Shown piece by piece: positions 33,642 through 42,512 of a stretch of 64,000 nt of DNA. This stretch comes from WVYX01 sp039592335 (GTDB lineage: Bacteria > Gemmatimonadota > Gemmatimonadetes > Gemmatimonadales > GWC2-71-9). The first letter of the stretch is position 1, and every line of letters starts with the position of its first letter. The notes beneath the pieces are model-generated. The model did no database searches. It was given only the letters and a program-made list of their open reading frames with translations, and was not told the DNA's origin. The position numbers and the translations under genes are program-made. The stretch is taken from positions 45,376-109,375 of the forward strand of contig JBDHBX010000008.1 in NCBI GenBank assembly GCA_039592335.1, read 5' to 3'.

Positions 33642-35669
33642 TCACCCCACGTGCATCGCGCGGACCCGCTGGGCCACCGCCTCGGCGGTGAATCCGAACT
33701 CCTGAAACAGGCGCTCGTACGGTGCGGAGGCCCCGAAGCGCTCGATCCCCAGGACGGCCCCTCGATCTCCTACCCAGCGATACCAGGGCTGGGGGTGTGC
33801 CGCCTCCACCGCAAGCCGTGCGGTCACCGCCGGCGGCAGGACCTCATCCCGGTACCGCTGCGGCTGCGCCGCAAACAGCTCCATGCTGGGCATGCTGACG
33901 ACGCGGACCGGCACCCCGTCGGCCGCCAGCCGCTCCCGGGCTTCCAGCGCCAGGCTCACCTCGGAGCCACTGGCCAGGATGACCGCCGTCGGATCGCCGT
34001 CGGGCGCGTCGGCCAGCACGTACCCTCCTCGCGCCACCCCGCCCGCGGGCGCGAGACGGTTCCGGTCCAGCACCGGCACCTTCTGCCGGGTGAGCACCAG
34101 CGCCACGGGTCCGCCGCGACACCGCACCGCCAGGCGCCATGCCTCGACCGTCTCCGATGCGTCGGCCGGTCGCACGACGGTGAGGTTGGGTATCGCCCGC
34201 AGCGACGCGAGCATCTCGATGGGCTGGTGCGTGGGACCGTCCTCCCCCAGCCCGATGGAGTCGTGGGTGAAGACGTAGGTCACCTCCAGCCCCATCATGG
34301 CCGCCAGCCGGATCGACGGGCGCATGTAGTCGGAGAACACCAGGAAGGTGCCACCGTACGGGCGGAAGCCGCCGTGCAGCGCCATGCCGTTGAGCACGGC
34401 ACCCATCCCGTGCTCCCGAATCCCGAAGTGGATGTTGTGACCCCCGAGCGCACCGGCTTCGAGCGCAAGCGCCCCCTTGATCAGCGTGTCATTCGATGGG
34501 CTGAGATCAGCGGAGCCGCCAATCAGCTCGGGCACCTTGGGCACCAGCGCGTTCAATACCTTGCCGGAAGCTGCTCGCGTCGCGAGCGAACCGTCCTCCG
34601 CCCCAAACGCGGGAAGCTGCGCCTCCCACCCGTCCGGGAGCTCACCGGCTAGGCGCCGCTCCAACTCCCCCGCCAGATCCGGGTGGGCCGCAGCGTACGC
34701 GCGATACGCCTCGTTCCATGCGGCCTCGAGCTCCGCCCCGCGCTCCACACAGCGACGCCACTCCACCAGCGCGTCCTCCGGCACGGTGAACGGCTCCTCG
34801 TGGGGCCAGCCGAGGTTCTCCTTGGTGAGTCGGACCTCCTCCTCACCCAGCGGCGCGCCGTGTGCGCCGGCCGTGTCCTGCTTGTTGGGACTGCCGTAGG
34901 CGATGTGCGTCCGCACGATGATCAGCGACGGCCGCTCGGTCTCTACGCGTGCGGCCGAGGTCGCCGCGTCGATTGCGCGCAGGTCGTTCCCGTCCTCCAC
35001 CCGGAGCACATGCCATCCATACGCCGTGAAGCGGCTCGCGACATCGTCGCTGTACGTGAGGGACGTGGAGCCGTCGATCGTAATCCCGTTGTCGTCGTAG
35101 TAGCCGATCAGTCTGCCGAGGCGCAGGTGGCCGGCGAGCGACGCCACCTCGTGCGAGATGCCTTCCATGAGATCGCCGTCGCTGGCCAGGAAATACGTGC
35201 GGTGGTCCAGGACGTCGTGGCCCGGGCGCTCGAACGCCGCCGCCAGGTGGGCCTGCGCTACGGCCATGCCGACCGCGTTCCCCATGCCCTGGCCGAGGGG
35301 ACCCGTCGTGGTCTCCACACCTGGCGTGAGCCCGTATTCCGGGTGCCCCGGGGTCCTGCTGCCCCACTGCCGGAAGTCGATCAGCTCCTCCAACGCGAGG
35401 TCGTACCCCGTCAGGTGCAGCAGCCCGTAAATCAGCATCGAGGCATGTCCCGCCGACAGCACGAAGCGGTCCCGTCCGGGCCAAGCCGGGTTGGCAGGAT
35501 TGTGACGCAGGTGCTTCGTCCACAGGACGTAGCAGAGCGGCGCGAGAGCCATCGGCGCCCCGGGGTGGCCGGAATTGGCCTGCTGCACGGCGTCCATGGC
35601 CAGGGTCCGAACGGCGTTCACACACAGTTGGTCGAGGGCCGCGGATCGCGCCACGACGGCGTCGGGCAT
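33642..35669 (-). CDS. tkt: Transketolase
   Basis: Thiamine-diphosphate enzyme that moves two-carbon units between sugar phosphates. The 675 residues contain SGHPGAPMALAPL, the ThDP/Mg motif GDLMEGISHEVASLAGHL...DDN, and the pyrimidine/substrate domain (VFTHDSIGLGEDGPTHQP). Length and domain order match bacterial transketolases. ATG 35669 follows a Shine-Dalgarno AGGGAG (35679-35684). It starts the tkt-pgi-rpiA-SURF1 operon. Confidence 0.97.
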   Translation of the reverse strand: MPDAVVARSAALDQLCVNAVRTLAMDAVQQANSGHPGAPMALAPLCYVLWTKHLRHNPANPAWPGRDRFVLSAGHASMLIYGLLHLTGYDLALEELIDFRQWGSRTPGHPEYGLTPGVETTTGPLGQGMGNAVGMAVAQAHLAAAFERPGHDVLDHRTYFLASDGDLMEGISHEVASLAGHLRLGRLIGYYDDNGITIDGSTSLTYSDDVASRFTAYGWHVLRVEDGNDLRAIDAATSAARVETERPSLIIVRTHIAYGSPNKQDTAGAHGAPLGEEEVRLTKENLGWPHEEPFTVPEDALVEWRRCVERGAELEAAWNEAYRAYAAAHPDLAGELERRLAGELPDGWEAQLPAFGAEDGSLATRAASGKVLNALVPKVPELIGGSADLSPSNDTLIKGALALEAGALGGHNIHFGIREHGMGAVLNGMALHGGFRPYGGTFLVFSDYMRPSIRLAAMMGLEVTYVFTHDSIGLGEDGPTHQPIEMLASLRAIPNLTVVRPADASETVEAWRLAVRCRGGPVALVLTRQKVPVLDRNRLAPAGGVARGGYVLADAPDGDPTAVILASGSEVSLALEARERLAADGVPVRVVSMPSMELFAAQPQRYRDEVLPPAVTARLAVEAAHPQPWYRWVGDRGAVLGIERFGASAPYERLFQEFGFTAEAVAQRVRAMHVG

Positions 35670-35678
35670 GGTCGAATG

Positions 35679-35711
35679 CTCCCTGAGCGAGGTCGTTGGG
35701 TTTAGAAGATA
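35679..35711 (-). promoter_or_regulatory. Candidate promoter and ribosome binding site of the tkt operon
   Basis: On the minus strand TATCTT (35711-35706, within GCTATCTTC) could be the -10, giving a leader of about 30 nt that carries AGGGAG 9 nt before the ATG. The -10 resembles the boxes before other genes here, but this gene has a leader. The -35 is not clear. Confidence 0.4.
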
Positions 35712-35823
35712 GCGCGGGTGCGCAGTCGCAGAAACCGGTTCGCCACGCGCCGCATTCACACTCGCTTCACCCTCTCGTCAGCCGCGTCCCGCCACTCTGC
35801 ACTCGTCTGCGGTGGAAGCGTTC

Positions 35824-35958
35824 ATGACCCCACTCGGTGTCATCCTCACTGTCGTGCTCGTCGCAGCCGCGTCCGCGGTAGCGTTTTGGGCGGCGAGACG
35901 TCACGCACGACGGCGCACCGGGCAGCTGGCTGGAGCCGCACGGGAGTTCTGTCTCTAG
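35824..35958 (+). CDS. Possible 44-residue single-TM small protein
   Basis: ATG to TAG frame of 44 codons. It encodes a hydrophobic stretch of about 20 residues (GVILTVVLVAAASAVAF) directly followed by a strongly basic segment (ARRHARRRTG), the usual topology of a small inner-membrane protein with its C-terminus in the cytosol. No homologue is recalled and no strong ribosome site is seen. It may be chance. Confidence 0.3.
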   Translation: MTPLGVILTVVLVAAASAVAFWAARRHARRRTGQLAGAAREFCL

Positions 35959-36544
35959 AGCTGCCGCCTCTCCGACGAGCGATGCCCTTTGCTGCGCTCC
36001 GACATGCGTCGGGAGACTGTCCCCTGTGGCGCTTCGTGACCGCGAACCTCCCCAGTGACCTTCCCATCGACCCGGATGCCCCACTCGGCGCCGGCCCGTA
36101 TCACAACCCTTCGGGCCAGACCCGAATCCCGTTCACGGTGAATTCATTCTCCCTTTAGGTCGCCCCCCGTACCGTGGCATCGTTGGACGGGAGGGACCCG
36201 TGTCCGGAACCGGCGTGGTGGGGAACCTCCCGCGGTTCGCAGCGGCAGCGTGTTCGACATGGACTCCGGACACCTGGCAAGGCTGCGGGCTAAATCGTCC
36301 GAGGCCTCTGTAGGAGGCTGGGCACGGGTTGGGCTTGCAGAGCTTTCGGAAACATGGCGGACCAAGGTCCGTCGGGCGGCCTTCGATTCTGGATTTCCGG
36401 ATTCGGAGGTCGCCTTTCGTTGGGCCGTCCCCGCCGGTGTGACGCCTGGCACCATCACCGGGGCAGCGAGCGTTCTGCCGCGGCCCCGTCCCCTCGCTTA
36501 TTCTTAGTTGTCTGCGTCACGACACACTCAACAGCGAACGCACC

Positions 36545-39454
36545 ATGGCGAATCCTTTCCAGTCCCGAGCGACCCTCACCCTTCCGGAGGGACGCCTGAC
36601 CATCTATCGGCTCGACGCGCTGTCGAAGGCCGGACTCGCCGATCTGGAGCGCCTGCCGTTCTCCATCCGTGTGCTGCTCGAGAACGTGCTGCGACACGCG
36701 GGCAACGGAATCGTCACCGAGGACCATGTGGCGGCCGTGGCACGGTGGGCACCGGAGCCGGATCGCAGTCTGGAGGTCCCCTTCATGCCTGGGCGCGTGG
36801 TGCTGCAGGACTTCACCGGCGTCCCCGCCGTGGTGGACCTCGCCGCCATGCGCGACGCCATCGTCCAGCTGGGCGGTGATCCCGACCAGATCAACCCACT
36901 CGTCCCCACCGACCTGGTGATCGACCATTCGGTGCAGGTGGACTTCTTCGGGTCCTCCATGGCGTTCCGGCTCAACGTCGAACGGGAGATGGAGCGCAAC
37001 GGCGAGCGCTACCAGCTGCTGCGCTGGGCCCAGCAGGCATTCCGCAACTTCCGCGTAGTGCCCCCGGGCACCGGGATCGTGCACCAGGTGAACCTGGAAT
37101 ACCTGGCCAGCGTGGTGCGCTGCGCGGAGCAGGATGGCGAGCGGGTCGCGTTCCCCGACACCTTGGTCGGCACCGACTCCCACACCACGATGATCAATGG
37201 CCTCGGCGTGGTCGGGTGGGGCGTGGGCGGCATCGAGGCAGAGGCCGTGATGCTGGGCCAGCCCTACTTCATGCAGTTGCCGGAGGTCGTGGGGATGAAG
37301 CTGACCGGTCGGCTGCCCCAGGGTGCCACGGCCACCGACCTGGTCCTCACCGCCACACAGATGCTGCGGGAATTCGGCGTGGTGGGACGCTTTGTGGAGT
37401 ACTTCGGTCAGGGCCTGTCCGGCCTGGGACTCGCCGACCGCGCGACGCTCGCCAACATGTCCCCCGAGTACGGCGCCACCATCGGTTTCTTCCCGGTGGA
37501 CGACGAGACGTTGGTCTATCTCGAGCGCACCGGCCGGCCGTGGGAGCTCGTCGAGCGGGTCGAGCGGTACTGCAAGGAGCAGCACCTGTTTCACACGGAG
37601 AACGCACCGGAGCCCGACTACTCGGCGGTGCTCGAGCTCGACCTCGGGACCGTCGTGCCGTCCCTGGCTGGGCCGCGGCGCCCACAGGACCGGGTGCCCC
37701 TCACCGAGGTGAGGGAGTCGTTTTGGAGGGCCCTGCCGAGTCTCGTTCCGGCCGGTGCCAAGCGGGAGGTGCCGGAGGAGGAGGGCGCTCGCTGGGGCGG
37801 CGAGGGCGGCCGTTCCCCGGCGGCGGTCGCGGCGCCACCCCCGGGCGTGGAGGAGGCGTGCGACATCGAGCACGACGGCTGCCGGTTTGACCTGCGCGAC
37901 GGCTCGGTGGTGATCGCAGCGATCACCAGCTGCACCAACACCTCCAACCCATCGGTGATGATCGGGGCCGGCCTGATGGCGCGCAACGCGGTCGCGCGTG
38001 GGCTCAAGCGGCAGCCCTGGGTGAAGACGAGCCTCGCGCCGGGCTCCAAGGTAGTCACCAACTACCTGAAGCAGGCCGGCGTGCTGGGCGACCTCGAGGC
38101 CCTCGGGTTCCACGTGGTCGGCTACGGGTGCACGACCTGCATCGGCAACAGCGGCCCCCTGCCGGAGCCGATCGCGGACGCCATCTCGCAGCACGAACTC
38201 GTCGCCGCCTCCGTTCTGTCGGGCAACCGCAACTTCGAGGCGCGAGTGCACCCGTTGGTGCGGGCCAGCTATCTCGGCTCACCGATGCTGGTGGTGGCCT
38301 ACGCACTGGCCGGCCGCATCGACATCGATCTCGACCAGGAGCCACTGGGCGAGGATCGGGACGGCAACCCCGTCTACCTAAAGGACATCTGGCCGAATCC
38401 CGACGAGATCAAGCAGGCGGTTACCGAGTCGCTCAAGCCCGAGATGTTCGTGCGAGAGTACGCGAGTGTGTTCGACGGCGACGCGGCGTGGCAGGCGCTC
38501 CCCGTTCCCAAGGCCGCTGGGGGCCGCTACGCGTGGGACGCCGACTCCACTTATATCGCCGATCCCCCGTTCTTTACCGGTATGAGGGCCAAACCCTCCC
38601 CGGTCGAGAACGTCAGCACGGCCCGCTTGCTGGCATGGTTGGGGGACTCGGTGACCACCGACCACATCTCGCCCGCCGGCGCCATTCCCAAGGACGGTCC
38701 CGCGGGCCGTTGGCTGGTCGACCACGGCGTGACGCCCGTGGACTTCAACACCTTCGGCTCACGCCGCGGCAATCACGAGATCATGATGCGGGGCACGTTC
38801 GGAAACATCCGCATCAAGAACAAGCTGGTCGAGGGCAAGGAGGGCAATTGGACGGAGTACCTCCCCGGCGCCCAGGTAACCAGCATGTACGAGGCGGCCA
38901 TGCGGTACGCCGATGACGGCACCGCTCTGCTGGTGATGGCCGGGAAGGAATACGGATCCGGCAGCTCCCGCGACTGGGCGGCCAAAGGCACGTCGTTGCT
39001 GGGCGTGCGGGCCGTAGTAGCCGAGAGTTACGAGCGCATCCACCGCAGCAACCTCATCGGGATGGGCGTGCTGCCGCTCCAGTTCCGAGAGGGAGAGAGC
39101 GTGGCGGCGCACGGCCTCACCGGCCACGAGACATTCGATCTCACAGGGGTCGCCGGCGACGAGGTCACGCCGGGTGGCACCGCCCACGTTCGCGGTACGC
39201 ACGAGGACGGCTCGATCGTCGAGTTCGAGGTGCTGATGCGTCTCGACACGGCCGTGGAGGTGGAGTACTACCGCAACGGCGGAATCTTGCCGTACGTGCT
39301 GCGCAACCTGGCCAAGGGGTCAAAGCGGAAAACCGCGAACAAGACGCCTGCGAAGAAGAAGACCGCCAGCAAGCCGGCCAAGAAACGGACCGCAAAGAAG
39401 AAATCCAGGACACGGCCGAAGAAGAAGACAGCGAAGCGAAAGAAGGCCCGCTAG
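36545..39454 (+). CDS. acnA: Aconitate hydratase A with Lys-rich histone-like C-terminal tail
   Basis: Converts citrate to isocitrate in the TCA cycle. The three [4Fe-4S] cysteines are Cys463 (AITSCTNTSNPS), Cys529 and Cys532 (GYGCTTCIGNSGP). Other motifs are intact: GTDSHTTMINGLGV, VTTDHISPAG and GSGSSRDWAAKG. The 969 residues exceed the usual 890-910 because of a linker insert at about 395-430 and a tail at about 925-969. The tail has 24 Lys/Arg in 45 residues, no acidic residue, and TPAKKKTASKPAKK-type repeats like histone H1. AcnA/IRP1 proteins can bind RNA when the cluster is lost, so the tail may add nucleic-acid binding; that is inference. Confidence 0.97.
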   Translation: MANPFQSRATLTLPEGRLTIYRLDALSKAGLADLERLPFSIRVLLENVLRHAGNGIVTEDHVAAVARWAPEPDRSLEVPFMPGRVVLQDFTGVPAVVDLAAMRDAIVQLGGDPDQINPLVPTDLVIDHSVQVDFFGSSMAFRLNVEREMERNGERYQLLRWAQQAFRNFRVVPPGTGIVHQVNLEYLASVVRCAEQDGERVAFPDTLVGTDSHTTMINGLGVVGWGVGGIEAEAVMLGQPYFMQLPEVVGMKLTGRLPQGATATDLVLTATQMLREFGVVGRFVEYFGQGLSGLGLADRATLANMSPEYGATIGFFPVDDETLVYLERTGRPWELVERVERYCKEQHLFHTENAPEPDYSAVLELDLGTVVPSLAGPRRPQDRVPLTEVRESFWRALPSLVPAGAKREVPEEEGARWGGEGGRSPAAVAAPPPGVEEACDIEHDGCRFDLRDGSVVIAAITSCTNTSNPSVMIGAGLMARNAVARGLKRQPWVKTSLAPGSKVVTNYLKQAGVLGDLEALGFHVVGYGCTTCIGNSGPLPEPIADAISQHELVAASVLSGNRNFEARVHPLVRASYLGSPMLVVAYALAGRIDIDLDQEPLGEDRDGNPVYLKDIWPNPDEIKQAVTESLKPEMFVREYASVFDGDAAWQALPVPKAAGGRYAWDADSTYIADPPFFTGMRAKPSPVENVSTARLLAWLGDSVTTDHISPAGAIPKDGPAGRWLVDHGVTPVDFNTFGSRRGNHEIMMRGTFGNIRIKNKLVEGKEGNWTEYLPGAQVTSMYEAAMRYADDGTALLVMAGKEYGSGSSRDWAAKGTSLLGVRAVVAESYERIHRSNLIGMGVLPLQFREGESVAAHGLTGHETFDLTGVAGDEVTPGGTAHVRGTHEDGSIVEFEVLMRLDTAVEVEYYRNGGILPYVLRNLAKGSKRKTANKTPAKKKTASKPAKKRTAKKKSRTRPKKKTAKRKKAR

Positions 39455-39487
39455 GGACGCGGCGAGGGCAGGGGCGGGTCCCTAGCG
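39449..39487. terminator. Palindrome joining the stop codons of acnA and the patatin gene
   Basis: CGCTAGGGAC (39449-39458) and its exact complement at 39478-39487 form a 10-bp stem with a 19-nt loop. Each arm contains the TAG of one of the two convergent genes. No U-tract follows, but the symmetry would give both transcripts the same 3' hairpin. Confidence 0.5.
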
Positions 39488-40618
39488 CCCCACCGCCCTA
39501 CCGTGCAGAAACTGCACGATGCCGGTCGCCCGTTGCTTGGCGTCCCGGTACCCCAGTTCGATGAGCCGGCCCGTATACTCGGGCTGGAACATCAGGTAGC
39601 TCTGGAAATCCGCAGACTTCGCCCGCTCACCACCGATCGAGCGCACTGCCAGCTGCAGCAGGGGCGGCAGACTCGCCCGGCACCCGCGCGCCAGCTCTCC
39701 CAGATCCCTCGATGGCCGCAGCACGAAGAGATCGATGGGACGTACACCTTCGGGGGCGTGTTCGGCCGGCACGGCATGCAGCAGGCTGTTGATCCTGCGC
39801 AGCCGCTCGACATCCGCGTCCAACGAGTCGATGAACACCGAGTGCAGCAGCAGGCCGAAGACCTCCGCGGCCAGGGGATAGTCCGCATCATCCGGAGCGC
39901 AGGCGACGGCAGGCTCTCGAGCTCGCATCGCCACCGCAAGGATCCGGCGCGCACCCAGGTGAATCGCTGGCGAGAGGGGGGCCGTCTGGCGCACGCTGCC
40001 GTCTCCGTAAAACGCGACACCGAGACGCACCGCGGGGAAGACCAGCGGAATGGCCGCCGACGCCAGCAGGTGATCGACGGTGATCACCGACCGCACCGCG
40101 AGGCGCATGTGACGCTCCCACAGGGGCACCTCCGCACCACCCTGCACGAACGTCACCGTCTGACCCGTGTTGTAGCAGGTGGCGCTCAGCGCGGCAGCCC
40201 TCAGACGACCCGCTGCGATGTTGCGACCGATACCCCCGAAGTCCATACACTCACTCAGGAACTGCCGCAGCGGCTCCGTGCTCATGAGCCCCTTGAAGGC
40301 CGTTGGAGCCGTGTGGCGCCGCAGCAGCATGTTGAAGCCCCAGCGCAGGAGAGCCCGGCCGATGCGCAGGGGCTGGATGCCGTACACCCGGTCGACCGTC
40401 AGGCGCTCCCACTCCTGTCTCAGATCCTCCACCGCCTTGGGAAACGGGCCGGGATGGGCTGCCAGGAAGGCCGAGTTGATGGCGCCGGCCGACACCCCGG
40501 TCACGATGGGGATCTCGAGCTCGGGGGCTAGCTCCGCGACCGCCTGCAGCACACCGACCTGGTAGGCGGCCCGGGCGCCACCACCGGAGAACACGAAGGC
40601 CGTATTATTAGGCATCAT
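39482..40618 (-). CDS. Patatin-like phospholipase family protein
   Basis: A 378-residue patatin/RssA-type lipid acyl hydrolase. The oxyanion loop SGGGARAAYQVG is at the very N-terminus, the nucleophile is in GVSAGAINSAF (GxSxG) and the catalytic Asp in FYGDGSVRQTAPL, so the Ser/Asp dyad is complete. No signal peptide is seen. The start is ATG 40618 or the next ATG 40615. The former overlaps the start codon of the divergent arfB. Substrate is unknown; family members cleave phospholipids or neutral lipids. Confidence 0.9.
   Translation of the reverse strand: MMPNNTAFVFSGGGARAAYQVGVLQAVAELAPELEIPIVTGVSAGAINSAFLAAHPGPFPKAVEDLRQEWERLTVDRVYGIQPLRIGRALLRWGFNMLLRRHTAPTAFKGLMSTEPLRQFLSECMDFGGIGRNIAAGRLRAAALSATCYNTGQTVTFVQGGAEVPLWERHMRLAVRSVITVDHLLASAAIPLVFPAVRLGVAFYGDGSVRQTAPLSPAIHLGARRILAVAMRAREPAVACAPDDADYPLAAEVFGLLLHSVFIDSLDADVERLRRINSLLHAVPAEHAPEGVRPIDLFVLRPSRDLGELARGCRASLPPLLQLAVRSIGGERAKSADFQSYLMFQPEYTGRLIELGYRDAKQRATGIVQFLHGRAVGR
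40603..40608 (+). promoter_or_regulatory. Candidate leaderless -10 box (TATTAT) for arfB
   Basis: TATTAT ends exactly 8 nt before the ATG at 40617 and lies inside the first codons of the divergent patatin gene, in an AT-rich patch. The same TAnnnT-N8-ATG pattern is seen at five other genes. The promoter role is inferred. Confidence 0.55.
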
Positions 40619-41024
40619 GGCATTCACGGTTCCACCCGACGAGGTCCGATTTCGCGCGAGCCGCGCCAGCGGCCCTGGCGGCCAGCACGTGAACCGCTCG
40701 GCCACGCGCGTCGAGGCACGCTGGAACGTGCGGCGGAGTCCGAGCCTCACCGAACTGGAGCGCGAGCGCTTGCTTCGCAAGCTCGAGGGGCGCATCGACT
40801 CCCGCGGCGTGCTCCGGGTGGTGGCCGACGAGCGTCGCAGCCAGCTGCGGAATCGCGAAGCCGCCCTCACGCGTCTCAATGCGCTCGTCACCCAGGCGCT
40901 CAAGCGTCCGAAGCCGCGCAAGAAGACCAAGCGCCCGCGGGCCGCCGAAGAGCGGCGCCTGGCCGAAAAGCGGCGCCGATCAGACGCGAAACGGGATCGA
41001 CGCCCACCGAAGACCGACGACTAG
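40617..41024 (+). CDS. arfB: Alternative ribosome-rescue factor / peptidyl-tRNA hydrolase ArfB (YaeJ)
   Basis: A 135-residue class I release-factor domain protein that frees stalled ribosomes. The catalytic GGQ motif is in RASGPGGQHVNRSATRVEARW. The C-terminus (about 95-135) is very rich in Lys and Arg (PKPRKKTKRPRAAEERR), the tail that inserts in the empty mRNA channel. Size matches E. coli YaeJ (140). It lacks the codon-recognition domain of RF1/RF2. The start shares a CATG with the divergent patatin gene. Confidence 0.93.
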   Translation: MAFTVPPDEVRFRASRASGPGGQHVNRSATRVEARWNVRRSPSLTELERERLLRKLEGRIDSRGVLRVVADERRSQLRNREAALTRLNALVTQALKRPKPRKKTKRPRAAEERRLAEKRRRSDAKRDRRPPKTDD

Positions 41025-41068
41025 CAAACTCCGCTCCCCCCGCGCCGGGTTCCGCAACAACAACAAAC

Positions 41069-41093
41069 GAGCGGCCGGGACTCCCGACCGCTC
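41069..41093 (-). terminator. Intrinsic terminator of the pnt operon
   Basis: An 11-bp stem with one G-T pair and a 3-nt loop lies 25 bp beyond the pntB stop on the minus strand. It is followed on that strand by a T-rich run (GTTTGTTGTTGTTG). This is a good Rho-independent terminator for the minus strand; on the plus strand no U-tract follows. Confidence 0.8.
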
Positions 41094-41117
41094 GCCCGCC
41101 GGAGGCCATCGCCCTCG

Positions 41118-42512
41118 CTAGAGCTGCCGAACTTCCTCGATCAGCTTCTTGAAGCTGTCCTTGGCGTCGCCGAACAGCATCGACGTCTTTTCCTGATAGA
41201 ACAGCTCGTTGTCCACGCCGGCGAAGCCGGGGCGCATCGAACGCTTCATCACGATGCAGTGCGCCGCCTTGTCGACGTCCAGAATGGGCATCCCGTAGAG
41301 CGGGCTCGTCTTGTCGTGCCGCGCCACCGGGTTGACCACGTCGTTCGCCCCGATCACGACCGACACGTCGGTCTGCGTAAACTCGGGGTTGATCTGGTCC
41401 ATGTCGTACAGCTGGTCGTACGGAACGTCGGCTTCCGCCAGGAGCACGTTCATGTGCCCCGGCATGCGGCCCGCTACCGGGTGAATCGCGTACTTGACCT
41501 GCACGCCCCTGTCCTGGAGCATGTCGGCCAGCTCCCGCACCTCGTGCTGCGCCTGGGCCACGGCGAGGCCGTACCCGGGCGTGAACACCACCTGTCGGGC
41601 GTACGCCAACATCGTGGCGGCATCCTCGTGGGTGAGCGACCGCACCGTCAGATCGCCCGGCGCGCCGTCCGGACCACCGATCTCCGCCACCGTGGCGCCG
41701 AACGCGCCGAACAGCACATTGGCGAGCGAACGGTTCATCGCGCGGCACATGATGTTCGTGAGGATCAGGCCGGAGGCGCCGACCAGAGCACCACTGATGA
41801 TCAGCCCCTCGTTGTTGATCACGAACCCGGTCATCGCAGCCGCGATGCCCGAGTAGGAGTTCAGTAGCGAGATCACGACCGGCATGTCCGCACCGCCGAT
41901 CGGGATGACCGACGTGACCCCGAGCAGCGCCGCACCAACGAGCACGCCGGCGAACGCCACGGGGTTATTCGGATCGATCATCAGCCACACGGCCAGGCCC
42001 AACGTGCCGATCAGCAGTAGCGCGTTGAGGGTCTTCTGCAGCGGGTAGGTGACGGCCTTGCCCGTCACCAGCTCCTGTAGCTTGCCGAATGCGATTAGAC
42101 TGCCGGTAAAGGTGAGCGTTCCGATCAACACCGAGAGCTGGATCGCGACCCCGAAGTTGAGCGGGATGCCCTGCCCCGCCTCGAGATAGCGGGAGTACTC
42201 CGCCGACGCCACCAGCGCCGAGGCGCCGCCCCCGAAACCGTTGAGCAGCGCCACCATTTGCGGCATGCCGGTCATCTTGACCGTGCGCGCGAAGATGCCG
42301 CCGACCAGCGAGCCGACGATCATGCCGATGATGATCTCGCGCCAGCCCAGGATCTCCTGGAACACCAGCGTGACCACGATGGCAATGAGCATGCCGAGCG
42401 AGGCCAGCCAATTGCCGGACCGCGCCGTCGCGGGTGAGCTCAATCGCTTGAGCCCGAAGATGAACATGACGGCGGCCAGCAGATAGAACAGCTTTATCAG
42501 GGCGTCCGTCAT
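41118..42512 (-). CDS. pntB: NAD(P) transhydrogenase subunit beta
   Basis: Membrane and NADP(H)-binding (domain III) subunit of proton-translocating transhydrogenase, which makes NADPH from NADH using the proton gradient. The 464 residues begin with about eight TM helices and end in the dIII domain: PGYGLAVAQAQHEV (nucleotide fold), YAIHPVAGRMPGHMNVLLAEADVPYD (loop D region) and VIGANDVVNPVA. Overlaps pntAB by 4 nt. Length is as in E. coli PntB. Confidence 0.96.
   Translation of the reverse strand: MTDALIKLFYLLAAVMFIFGLKRLSSPATARSGNWLASLGMLIAIVVTLVFQEILGWREIIIGMIVGSLVGGIFARTVKMTGMPQMVALLNGFGGGASALVASAEYSRYLEAGQGIPLNFGVAIQLSVLIGTLTFTGSLIAFGKLQELVTGKAVTYPLQKTLNALLLIGTLGLAVWLMIDPNNPVAFAGVLVGAALLGVTSVIPIGGADMPVVISLLNSYSGIAAAMTGFVINNEGLIISGALVGASGLILTNIMCRAMNRSLANVLFGAFGATVAEIGGPDGAPGDLTVRSLTHEDAATMLAYARQVVFTPGYGLAVAQAQHEVRELADMLQDRGVQVKYAIHPVAGRMPGHMNVLLAEADVPYDQLYDMDQINPEFTQTDVSVVIGANDVVNPVARHDKTSPLYGMPILDVDKAAHCIVMKRSMRPGFAGVDNELFYQEKTSMLFGDAKDSFKKLIEEVRQL

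Larger units (their letters stand above)
35670..36544. other. 875-bp gene-poor interval between tkt and acnA
   Basis: The longest stretch of the window without a recognised gene. Small open frames exist on both strands, but none shows a domain or consistent coding look. One short frame with a membrane segment (35824-35958) is listed separately. A TATTCT within CGCTTATTCTTAG (36495-36507) is the likely -10 of acnA, leaving a leader of about 40 nt. No tRNA, tmRNA, RNase P or SRP RNA pattern was recognised. Confidence 0.6.

Noticed and set aside
36250..36507. Small plus-strand open frame with 85 codons (GTG start)
   Set aside because: Reads smoothly but shows no domain, no ribosome site and its codon use is not like that of neighbouring genes; kept only as part of the gene-poor interval.
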